NCBI GenBank assembly: GCA_011055275.1
Contig: DSEZ01000141.1
Coordinates: 1 to 6,691, forward strand
Reading direction: 5' to 3'
DNA: 6,691 nt
Origin: Thermoprotei archaeon
GTDB lineage: Archaea; Thermoproteota; Thermoprotei_A; Marsarchaeales; UBA168
Part shown: one piece after another, positions 1-4,716 of the stretch
How the letters are laid out: each line of letters starts with the position of its first letter
How positions within the stretch are numbered: the first letter of the stretch is position 1
The notes under the pieces: generated by a model
Told to the model about the DNA's origin: nothing
Seen by the model: only the letters and a program-made list of their open reading frames with translations
Database searches by the model: none
Translations under genes and position numbers: made by a program

Positions 1-551
1 CGGGCTTTGGGGATACCGTGGCAAAGAAGACAGCCGTGCTCGACTGGAAACTTGCAAGCGAAAAAGGAGTTGAGGATTATGGAGATTACTCCGCCGCACT
101 TGCAGAGCTCTCCGCGGAGCATGTATTGCGGGCCTCAAGTTATATAGCAAATGGAAGCGAATTTGGGGTGAGGGTTTTGGCCGAGGCCTTAGTAAGCTCC
201 GGAATTGCCATGGCCATAGCCGGGTCCAGCAGGCCTGCCAGTGGTTCAGAGCACCTTTTTGCTCACGCACTTCAGTTGCTGCGCCCAGATGCGGCCCTGC
301 ACGGTGAGATGTGTGGAGTTGGAACTATAATGATGGCAAAGCTTCACGGTATAGATTGGGAAAACATAAGGCTCTCGCTGCAGGAGGTCGGCGCGCCAGT
401 TGACGCCAGAGGCCTTGGGGTCGCGGATATAGACATAATTAGGGCCCTAACCATAGCCAACAAGATAAATAACAGGTATACCATATTGAGCGAAGGTCTA
501 ACCTTTGATGCGGCTGAAAAACTAGCCCGTTCCACGAAGGTCATCGCTTAG
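1..551 (+). CDS. egsA: sn-glycerol-1-phosphate dehydrogenase, C-terminal half (5' cut by window edge)
   Basis: This enzyme reduces dihydroxyacetone phosphate to sn-glycerol-1-phosphate with NAD(P)H in the cytoplasm. The product is the backbone of archaeal ether lipids. The reading frame is open from base 3, and the codons before the GTG at 18 read GFGDT, which continues into TAVLDWKLA. That is the conserved metal-site region of the family, so GTG 18 is an internal valine and not a start. Counting from that valine as residue 1, GSSRPASGSEHLFAHAL lies at about 69-85 and LHGEMCGVG at about 94-102. His79 and His95, with the Asp of FGD just before, match the zinc ligands known in this dehydrogenase fold (Asp, His, His). 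Full-length relatives have about 340-360 residues, so about half is present. The stop TAG at 549-551 overlaps the convergent gene by 11 bases. The assignment is firm. The symbol follows common archaeal usage. Confidence 0.95.
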   Translation, partial: GFGDTVAKKTAVLDWKLASEKGVEDYGDYSAALAELSAEHVLRASSYIANGSEFGVRVLAEALVSSGIAMAIAGSSRPASGSEHLFAHALQLLRPDAALHGEMCGVGTIMMAKLHGIDWENIRLSLQEVGAPVDARGLGVADIDIIRALTIANKINNRYTILSEGLTFDAAEKLARSTKVIA

Positions 552-888
552 GTCCTTCGTTTTCCATCCTCTTGCCAGCCGCGACCATGGCAATACCAAT
601 GGCAGTGGTTATGGGCTCTGGGGCAGCAATCAAAATCATGCCCAAAGCCATGAGCTTCTTTCCGACATCTGCATTTCCATGCGGATAGCGCTTCATTAAC
701 CTATCAATTTCTTCAAGACAACGCTGTTGCGATTTCTTATCGGGCCGCGCCATAAACCGGTTCAAGGATATGTAAAGTTCCACCATGTCGGTCCTTTGAT
801 CCATGTACTTTTGCAAGGCTATCTTTTGCGTGGCCGCGCTCAGCCTTTGTAGGTCGCGCTCAAGCCTATCCAACGAACTGCCCTCCAT
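541..888 (-). CDS. Unrecognised 115-residue protein with hydrophobic C-terminal hairpin
   Basis: I do not recognise this family. The protein has two parts. Residues 1 to about 70 are charged and strongly helical, with leucines spaced as in a coiled coil near the start (LDRLERDLQRL), and one cysteine at 57. Residues about 79-105 are hydrophobic and are broken by a Pro-Glu-Pro at 90-92, giving two short apolar stretches like a re-entrant or hairpin membrane segment. A basic tail (GKR, then GPKR) follows. No signal peptide is visible. The ATG at 888 has no clear Shine-Dalgarno sequence, but an AT-rich box about 45-55 bases upstream could start a short-leader transcript. The gene is divergent from padR across a palindrome, which suggests it is a PadR target. 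Its last 11 bases overlap the end of egsA. Lack of overlap with any better candidate and a clean start support a real gene. Function is unknown. Confidence 0.72.
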   Translation of the reverse strand: MEGSSLDRLERDLQRLSAATQKIALQKYMDQRTDMVELYISLNRFMARPDKKSQQRCLEEIDRLMKRYPHGNADVGKKLMALGMILIAAPEPITTAIGIAMVAAGKRMENEGPKR

Positions 889-930
889 TACTTGAGAGGT
901 ATTTCGCGCGAGGTTTTCTCGTTTTTGTTG

Positions 931-943
931 AAAATAATTATAT
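931..943 (-). promoter_or_regulatory. Possible TATA region for the 115-residue gene
   Basis: Read on the minus strand this stretch is ATATAATTATTTT, the most AT-rich block upstream of the ATG at 888. A transcription start about 26 bases downstream of its centre would fall near 911 and give a leader of about 22 bases. The box overlaps the left half of the palindrome at 935-960, so a bound regulator would block it. Weak, position-based evidence. Confidence 0.35.
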
Positions 944-960
944 CACTAGCGATATACTTA
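935..960. promoter_or_regulatory. Palindromic operator, probable PadR binding site
   Basis: The core TATATCACTAGCGATATA (939-956) is an inverted repeat: TATATC (939-944) pairs with GATATA (951-956) around a central CTAG. Only the pair 945/950 fails. Extending outward, TAAT at 935-938 and CTTA at 957-960 add three more matching pairs and one mismatch, so 11 of 13 pairs match over 26 bases. The site lies between the divergent padR and 115-residue genes. It touches the padR TATA-like box on one side and the AT-rich box of the opposite gene on the other. PadR dimers are known to bind AT-rich inverted repeats in their own promoters, so autorepression together with control of the divergent gene is the natural reading. 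The palindrome is seen; the binding is inferred. Confidence 0.65.
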
Positions 961-963
961 AAA
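957..963 (+). promoter_or_regulatory. TATA-like box of padR
   Basis: CTTAAAA is centred about 24 bases before the ATG at 984, the normal distance from an archaeal TATA box to the transcription start. The padR mRNA would therefore begin at or next to its start codon and be leaderless, which fits the absence of a Shine-Dalgarno sequence. The box abuts the palindromic operator. Confidence 0.55.
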
Positions 964-983
964 GCGATGGTAATAATAACCAT

Positions 984-1520
984 ATGAGCGAAGTTAAAGA
1001 TGTGGTTCCAAGAGGATTCACTCGCTATTACGTTCTTTACCTGCTTTCGAAGAACCCCATGACAGGAAAGGAGATAATCGACGCTGCCTCTTTGGATCCA
1101 AGCCTTCATTGGAAACCCTCACCAGGACTGATATATCCAATGCTTGGGAGGCTTTTAGATGAGGGATTCATAGAAGAGGTGGACGGAAAGTACAAGATAA
1201 CTGAGAAGGGCAAAGCCAAACTGGCCGACTACTACAAGTATCAGGCGGGGTTAATTGACAGGATAGCTGCCATAGAAGAGCTCGCAACCAAGATCGCCGA
1301 TACGAACTTGCTTGTCACCTCTGAAGTCATCGATAGCGTTACGTCAGGTGTAAGCCAGCTTAAGCAGAAGGTGGGCCCAGAGGTAAAGCTAAAGCGCATC
1401 AAGGAGCACTATAGGGACTTCTTGAAATCCGAGCTTGAAAGGATAAATAAGGAGCTTGAGGGCGAGACATCCGCAGGGCAATCCGCAGGGCAAAAGGATA
1501 AGAGCAACTCGAGTAACTAA
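984..1520 (+). CDS. PadR-family winged-helix transcriptional regulator
   Basis: This is a 178-residue DNA-binding protein of the PadR type. Residues about 10-80 form the winged helix. RGFTRYYVLYLLSKNPMTGKEI (10-31) gives helices 1-2. PSPGLIYPMLGRLLDEGFIEE (45-65) carries the family signature P-x-G-x-I-Y-P-x-L-x-x-L in the recognition helix. DGKYKITEKGKAKL (67-80) is the wing. Residues about 85-160 are helical and charged, as expected for the dimerisation arm, which is longer than in minimal PadR-s1 proteins. The last part is a low-complexity tail, SAGQSAGQ followed by Lys/Asp/Ser/Asn. The ATG at 984 sits about 24 bases after a TATA-like box, so the mRNA is probably leaderless. Two stop codons follow in tandem (1518-1523). 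The divergent neighbour and shared palindrome suggest autoregulation and control of the small hydrophobic protein. The ligand is unknown. Confidence 0.9.
   Translation: MSEVKDVVPRGFTRYYVLYLLSKNPMTGKEIIDAASLDPSLHWKPSPGLIYPMLGRLLDEGFIEEVDGKYKITEKGKAKLADYYKYQAGLIDRIAAIEELATKIADTNLLVTSEVIDSVTSGVSQLKQKVGPEVKLKRIKEHYRDFLKSELERINKELEGETSAGQSAGQKDKSNSSN
1469..1492 (+). repeat. Perfect 12-bp tandem duplication in padR tail
   Basis: ATCCGCAGGGCA occurs twice back to back (1469-1480 and 1481-1492). It stays in frame and encodes the repeated SAGQ-SAGQ in the disordered C-terminal tail of the PadR protein. It looks like a recent slippage or duplication event tolerated by an unstructured tail. Copy number may vary between strains. 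Confidence 0.85.
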
Positions 1521-1556
1521 TAACAGCGCTCTTGCAATGCTTTAGCAAAAGGCACG

Positions 1557-1790
1557 TTATCCCTGCGCCACGGGAGAAACTATTACTATATTATCGCCTC
1601 TTACTACAATAGTTCCCAGATCCCTACTTTTTCCATCTTGAGATACCTCTTCGGCGTTTTCCAGCACAACGTTAAGGTATATATCATAGTTCTTGAGGAG
1701 GCCTCTAATCGTTTTTCCTCCTTTTAACACCAGTAACACGGTTTTTCCAAACGAGCTATCCATAAGCTGTTGTGTGGCCGGTTCAGACAA
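1557..1790 (-). CDS. Archaeal Sm-like (Lsm/SmAP) RNA-binding protein
   Basis: This 77-residue protein has the complete Sm fold, which assembles into rings that bind U-rich RNA. An N-terminal helix (about 4-12) is followed by Sm1 (about 16-47), which contains LKGGKTIRGLLKNYD and YLNVVLENAEE. Sm2 (about 58-73) contains IVVRGDNIVIVSP. Asp36, Asn40 and the RGDN at 64-67 match uridine-pocket positions known in archaeal SmAPs, but the usual stacking histidine is Tyr38. The start is TTG at 1790. It keeps the N-terminal helix, whereas the first ATG (codon 10, 1763) would cut through it. A TATA-like box about 26 bases upstream agrees with a leaderless TTG start. The gene converges on padR with a 36-base gap and no obvious T-run terminator. 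Confidence 0.93.
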   Translation of the reverse strand: MSEPATQQLMDSSFGKTVLLVLKGGKTIRGLLKNYDIYLNVVLENAEEVSQDGKSRDLGTIVVRGDNIVIVSPVAQG

Positions 1791-1812
1791 TCTGAGTAAT
1801 CCGGGGCCGTTG

Positions 1813-1820
1813 TACTTAAC
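1813..1820 (-). promoter_or_regulatory. TATA-like box of the Sm-like gene
   Basis: On the minus strand this reads GTTAAGTA, centred about 26 bases upstream of the TTG at 1790. The spacing predicts a transcript that begins at or within a base or two of the start codon. It supports the TTG over the downstream ATG at 1763, which would leave a leader of nearly 30 bases without a Shine-Dalgarno sequence. Confidence 0.45.
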
Positions 1821-1840
1821 TCTATCGCACCCGCGTTGAG

Positions 1841-1865
1841 TAAGGCCTCGTCATTTTGGGCCTTA
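1841..1865. repeat. Short inverted repeat in the lsm-flavoprotein intergenic region
   Basis: TAAGGCC (1841-1847) pairs perfectly with GGCCTTA (1859-1865) around an 11-base loop. A second, mutually exclusive hairpin is possible from TGGGC (1857-1861) and GCCCA (1867-1871). Both lie upstream of the promoters of the two flanking divergent genes, so they are probably not transcribed and may be a protein site or chance. The rest of this intergenic region, about 219 bases to the flavoprotein start at 2010, shows no tRNA or convincing small RNA. Confidence 0.3.
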
Positions 1866-1905
1866 AGCCCACGCCCTCAGCTCCTTGCCTGCGTTCGGTT
1901 GTGGT

Positions 1906-1920
1906 TGACTAGTCATATAC
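1906..1920. promoter_or_regulatory. Palindrome plus ATATAC, partial match to the PadR operator
   Basis: TGACTAGTCA (1906-1915) is a perfect 10-base palindrome and runs into ATATAC (1915-1920). The string ACTAG-N2-ATATAC at 1908-1920 also occurs inside the padR operator at 945-957. Each copy ends 26-29 bases before an ATG (984 and 1950). It may be a shared regulator site, a shared core-promoter arrangement (CATATAC as TATA box), or both. The match is direct; the meaning is inferred. Confidence 0.45.
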
Positions 1921-1969
1921 AGGCCAAAGCTCTCAAACCTTAACATAATATGACCCCTCAGATTTTAGG

Positions 1970-1976
1970 TATAAAG
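1970..1976 (+). promoter_or_regulatory. TATA-like box for the flavoprotein gene
   Basis: TATAAAG is the best plus-strand TATA match before the ATG at 2010. A start about 26 bases downstream would fall near 1999 and leave a leader of about 11 bases. It lies inside the frame that would begin at ATG 1950, so it favours 2010 as the start. The competing box, CATATAC at 1914-1920, would instead serve ATG 1950. Confidence 0.4.
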
Positions 1977-1986
1977 CGAAAAGCGT

Positions 1987-2006
1987 ATGACTTCCGATTA
2001 AGTCAT
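1987..2006. promoter_or_regulatory. Inverted repeat at the predicted transcription start of the flavoprotein gene
   Basis: ATGACTT (1987-1993) and AAGTCAT (2000-2006) form perfect 7-base arms around a 6-base spacer. The arms share TGACT/AGTCA with the palindrome at 1906-1915. The site would sit across the transcription start predicted from the box at 1970-1976 and end three bases before ATG 2010, a good repressor position. If the gene starts at 1950 this is coding DNA and the repeat could be chance. Confidence 0.45.
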
Positions 2007-2009
2007 CCT

Positions 2010-3221
2010 ATGACCGCCAAGAAAGTGCTTATTGCAGGAGGAGGCGTAGGGGGGGTTGTGGCTGCAAAAAGGCTATCTGAGCGCCTTAAAGGAAAAGCAG
2101 AAATAACTCTTATCAGCGATTCAGACTACTTCTACTGGCCGCCTTACCTCAGCGATGTTGCCTTTGGGGGCATGGATCCATCCGAGATATACCAGCCGCT
2201 TTCTCATCTCTCTCAAAGGGGAGTGAAGGTGGTGAAGGCCAAAATAACGAAGATTGCTCCTGAAAACAGGAAGGTGACGACCGAATCGGGAGATGTCGCC
2301 TATGACTACTTGATAGCCAGCCTTGGCTCCGTGTATGACTTCTCAAGTTATGGGCTCTCAGCAGGGGTTCACAACTATACGCTGGAAGGGGCGCTGAAGA
2401 TGAGGGAGGCTCTCTCTTCTTTTGGAGGTGGTAAGCTCGTCATATTCGCTCCAGAAATGGTCCATCGGTGCGGAATGTATCCGTTTGAGCTCGCGAGTAG
2501 GCTTGACGTCTCTCTAAGAAAGAGAGCGATAAGAGATAGAGCTGAGATAACTCTGATACATCCCTTTAAGAAACCTATCCAGCCTCTGGGAAGGGAGATT
2601 TCGGGTTACCTTGAAGAGAGGTTTCAGAGCCGGGGTATAAACTACGTAGGGGGAGCTAAACCCGTAGAGATAGACCAAGTGGGAAAGAAGGTCGTATTGG
2701 AAGGAGAGGAAGTACCCTACGACCTCCTTGTGGTTATACCTCCAATAAGGCTCCCTCCTGCATTCCGGGAGTCTGGGCTTACGGCCAGCACTCCAGCTGG
2801 CGAGTGGACTGCCGTGGATCCCTCTAACGCCAGAAGTTTGAAGTACGATGACGTTTTCCTCCCTGGTGAGCACTCAATGCCCTTCTTGAGCCTGCCTGCT
2901 GCCGGAGTACCCGTACACTTTTTGACTCTTTCAAGCGCTGCCGAGGTTGCTGGAGAGGTACTTGGTGAGCCAGTAGATCCCCAAGGCATGAGCTCGATGG
3001 TGTTGCTTATGGATTTGGGTGATCAGGGCGTGATAATCGGGTGCGACTTGGGTAGGAGGGAGAACAGTGGATTGGTATGGGCGGGTGACCATTATGAGTA
3101 CAAGGAGCCAGGTCTTGACTGGATTGGCAAGTGTTACTCGGTGCTAACGTCTCCTCTTAGCAAGTTCGCCAAGGACATGGTGTACTCGAGCTTTATGCTC
3201 ACCTCGATGCGAAGGCAGTAA
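2010..3221 (+). CDS. FAD-dependent pyridine nucleotide-disulfide oxidoreductase, SQR/NDH-2-like
   Basis: This 403-residue flavoprotein has a Rossmann FAD site at the start, VLIAGGGVGG with Gly10, Gly12 and Gly15. The segment RCGMYPFELASRLDVSLRKR (153-172) resembles the cysteine-proline segment of sulfide:quinone oxidoreductases. The C-terminal flavin region, DDVFLPGEHSMPFLSLPAAG (280-299), has Glu in place of the usual Asp of the GD motif. Cysteines occur only at 154, 345 and 375. Aligned from memory to SQR, Cys154 matches one catalytic cysteine, while the other two positions appear to be Tyr123 and Leu332, so normal sulfide oxidation is doubtful. The C-terminal SPLSKFAKDMVYSSFM could be the membrane-surface helix of such monotopic enzymes. 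I chose ATG 2010 because the family starts right at the Rossmann strand. ATG 1950 would add 20 atypical residues (423 in all). The gene appears monocistronic. Confidence 0.85.
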   Translation: MTAKKVLIAGGGVGGVVAAKRLSERLKGKAEITLISDSDYFYWPPYLSDVAFGGMDPSEIYQPLSHLSQRGVKVVKAKITKIAPENRKVTTESGDVAYDYLIASLGSVYDFSSYGLSAGVHNYTLEGALKMREALSSFGGGKLVIFAPEMVHRCGMYPFELASRLDVSLRKRAIRDRAEITLIHPFKKPIQPLGREISGYLEERFQSRGINYVGGAKPVEIDQVGKKVVLEGEEVPYDLLVVIPPIRLPPAFRESGLTASTPAGEWTAVDPSNARSLKYDDVFLPGEHSMPFLSLPAAGVPVHFLTLSSAAEVAGEVLGEPVDPQGMSSMVLLMDLGDQGVIIGCDLGRRENSGLVWAGDHYEYKEPGLDWIGKCYSVLTSPLSKFAKDMVYSSFMLTSMRRQ

Positions 3222-3293
3222 AGGACTAGGAGAGGTCAAAATTAGATCCCTTGAGAGCGGTATCTAGGCATGGTCCAATTCCTCGCCAAACCA

Positions 3294-3300
3294 TTAAATA
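3294..3300 (+). promoter_or_regulatory. TATA-like box of the elf1 operon
   Basis: TTAAATA is centred 26 bases before the ATG at 3323, so the operon mRNA is probably leaderless. It lies in the 101-base gap (3222-3322) after the flavoprotein gene. I see no hairpin-plus-T-run terminator in that gap. Confidence 0.6.
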
Positions 3301-3322
3301 TTTGAGGTAAATTAATACGTAA

Positions 3323-3574
3323 ATGGGAAGGAGAAGAAGAAGGAAAATAACTCCGGTGCGGGCAAAGAAAGGAATCCCGAAGGTGTTCAGGTGTCCTAAA
3401 TGCGATAGCGAAAGCTTGGTGGCAACCCTAACCTCCACTGACGAAAATGGAGACAAGGAGTATACGTTGAAGTGCGGTGTCTGCGGGTTCACGCAGAAGG
3501 TCGTGGTGAATAAGAACCAGCAAGCCGTTGATGCCTATAACAAGCTTGTTGACATAATAGCTGGCCTGACGTGA
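3323..3574 (+). CDS. elf1: Elf1-type transcription elongation factor (zinc ribbon)
   Basis: This 83-residue protein matches the archaeal and eukaryotic Elf1 family, which associates with RNA polymerase during elongation. It opens with a basic tail, MGRRRRRK, followed by another basic stretch to about residue 20. The zinc ribbon is formed by C24-P-K-C27 and C51-G-V-C54. A C-terminal helix follows (about 66-81, AVDAYNKLVDIIAG), matching the V-D-x-Y segment of Elf1. Length is normal for the family. Among archaea, Elf1 is known mainly from TACK and related lineages, which supports the taxonomic guess. It is the first gene of the operon and is probably translated from a leaderless mRNA, since the TATA-like box lies 26 bases before the ATG. 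Its stop overlaps the Shine-Dalgarno sequence of the next gene. Confidence 0.9.
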   Translation: MGRRRRRKITPVRAKKGIPKVFRCPKCDSESLVATLTSTDENGDKEYTLKCGVCGFTQKVVVNKNQQAVDAYNKLVDIIAGLT

Positions 3575-3577
3575 GGT
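3573..3577 (+). promoter_or_regulatory. Shine-Dalgarno sequence of the GGGP synthase gene
   Basis: GAGGT overlaps the elf1 stop codon TGA (3572-3574) and sits 4 bases before the ATG at 3582. It is the clearest ribosome-binding site in the window. Its presence here fits an internal operon gene, while the operon's first gene lacks one. It fixes the start at 3582. Confidence 0.65.
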
Positions 3578-3581
3578 AGCC

Positions 3582-4367
3582 ATGCGCGATAGCAAGATCG
3601 AGGAATACATCAGGAAAACCGTTTCAGAAAAGGGTTTCTTCCACTTCACGTTGGTGGATCCCGAAAAAACTGACGCCTCCTTGAGCAGGACTATAAAGGA
3701 AATGGACCAATCAGAAACCGACGGGTTCCTCGTAGGGGGCAGCACTGGCTTTTATCCGCCAGAGGTCGAGAAGGTAGTATCGAGCATAAAAGAGGTCTCA
3801 AGTAAGCCTGTCGTTCTTTTTCCCGGAGGCGTTTTCGGGGTAGCTAGAAACGCCGATGCCATATTGTTCCTCTCGCTTTTGAACTCGCTTAGCACGTACT
3901 TCCTCATAGGAGCCCAAGCCCAGGCCGCTGGGCTTATCAAGAGGATAGGGTTGGAGGCGATTCCCGTTGGATATATCGTGTTTGGGAAGAGCAGCATGGT
4001 TTCCGTTATGGGTATGACTCAAGAGATTGAGCCCGCGAACTACAAGGCGGCGACAGCGTACGCCTTGGCTGCCTCGCTCATGGGCATGCATGCAATATAC
4101 CTGGAGGGAGGGTCAGGAGTACTTGCTCCGATACCGCCAAGCACGATATCTCGGATAAGGAGCGCCCTCCCTCGTGACGTTCTGTTAATAGTGGGGGGAG
4201 GGATAAGAAAGGGAGAGGACGCAAAAGCGGTGGTTTACTCGGGAGCTGACGTAGTGGTTACTGGAACCGTTGTCGAGGAGCGGGGTGCCAGCTCCCTAAA
4301 GGAGATAGTTGAGGGATGCAAAGAGGGAGCAAAGCTCAAGGCGGCCAGAAACGATGAGCCTGGCTGA
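3582..4367 (+). CDS. Geranylgeranylglyceryl phosphate synthase (GGGPS)
   Basis: This prenyltransferase joins geranylgeranyl diphosphate to sn-glycerol-1-phosphate, the first committed ether-bond step of archaeal membrane lipids. The 261-residue protein is a TIM barrel with the expected motifs in order: FHFTLVDPEK (20-29, Asp26 probable Mg site), LVGGSTGF (50-57), LFPGG (79-83), IGAQAQAAGLIKRIGLEAIPVGYI (109-132), YLEGGSG (173-179), VGGGIR (204-209) and VVTGTVVEE (225-233). The last three hold the glycerol phosphate phosphate group in known structures. The segment NSLSTYFLIGAQ differs from the more usual N-S-R-N-P-Y-W-I-I-G-A-Q. It has a clear Shine-Dalgarno sequence, follows elf1 by 7 bases and overlaps the next gene by 14 bases, so it is translationally coupled. 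Its substrate comes from EgsA, encoded at the left end of the window. Confidence 0.95.
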   Translation: MRDSKIEEYIRKTVSEKGFFHFTLVDPEKTDASLSRTIKEMDQSETDGFLVGGSTGFYPPEVEKVVSSIKEVSSKPVVLFPGGVFGVARNADAILFLSLLNSLSTYFLIGAQAQAAGLIKRIGLEAIPVGYIVFGKSSMVSVMGMTQEIEPANYKAATAYALAASLMGMHAIYLEGGSGVLAPIPPSTISRIRSALPRDVLLIVGGGIRKGEDAKAVVYSGADVVVTGTVVEERGASSLKEIVEGCKEGAKLKAARNDEPG

Positions 4368-4716
4368 TGATGAATTAGCTAAGGCAGAAAGAAAGGTGGC
4401 GGCTTTCATGGCCCTGGCGGCCCTCTGCGCGGGTTCGCCGAGGCTAATTCAAGAGGTTGCCGAAGCGGACGGGTACAGGGTTAAGGAGATCCTCATGGAG
4501 TGCCAGAAAGAAATAGAGGGATGCGCTAAAGTGCATGCGCTGTCATTTGATGGGGAACTTTGGAACAGCGAGACGTATAGGTTGCAAAACGGGCATGTGA
4601 TAAAAGGTCCCATAATAAACCCTGATGAGCTTGAGCGCGTATCAGAGAATCTCAGTAAAAACAAGTTATCTTTGAGGAGGATACGCAACATGGCAGCAAA
4701 TCAGATCATGGGCTAA
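4354..4716 (+). CDS. Unrecognised 120-residue operon protein
   Basis: I do not recognise this family. The protein starts with a charged helix (1-14), then an alanine-rich stretch, AAFMALAALCAG (16-27), too short and mild to be a sure membrane segment. LIQEVAEADGYRVKEILMEC (31-50) could fold as a helix-turn-helix. A probable beta region follows (about 59-85), and then a basic helical end, LSLRRIRNMAANQIMG. Cysteines are at 25, 50 and 57. No signal peptide is visible. I chose ATG 4354 because its 14-base overlap with the GGGP synthase gene implies coupling. A TTG at 4309 is possible but would lengthen the overlap. The last four bases overlap the convergent aminotransferase. Its position makes it a companion of elf1 and GGGP synthase, but no function can be inferred. 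Confidence 0.75.
   Translation: MSLADDELAKAERKVAAFMALAALCAGSPRLIQEVAEADGYRVKEILMECQKEIEGCAKVHALSFDGELWNSETYRLQNGHVIKGPIINPDELERVSENLSKNKLSLRRIRNMAANQIMG

Noticed and set aside
18..20. GTG as a start codon for the first gene
   Set aside because: The frame is open upstream to the edge, and the codons before it encode the conserved FGD metal-site motif, so the gene is truncated.
1521..1556. Terminator between padR and the Sm-like gene
   Set aside because: No T-run on either strand and no strong hairpin in the 36 bases.
1841..1949. Possible C/D box small RNA on the minus strand (ATGACTA, CTGA, ATGACGA)
   Set aside because: The boxes deviate from the C-box consensus, no final D box is found at the right distance, and the spacing is poor.
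1791..1949. Possible tRNA or structured RNA gene
   Set aside because: No cloverleaf or T-arm motif on either strand; only short alternative hairpins.
2149..2989. Minus-strand reading frames opposite the flavoprotein
   Set aside because: Composition is typical of antisense frames, and the sense strand carries clear FAD-binding motifs.
3226..3492. Minus-strand reading frame of 88 codons with a hydrophobic stretch
   Set aside because: It lies opposite the well-supported elf1 gene and its promoter; the hydrophobic residues come from reverse-reading the basic tail codons.
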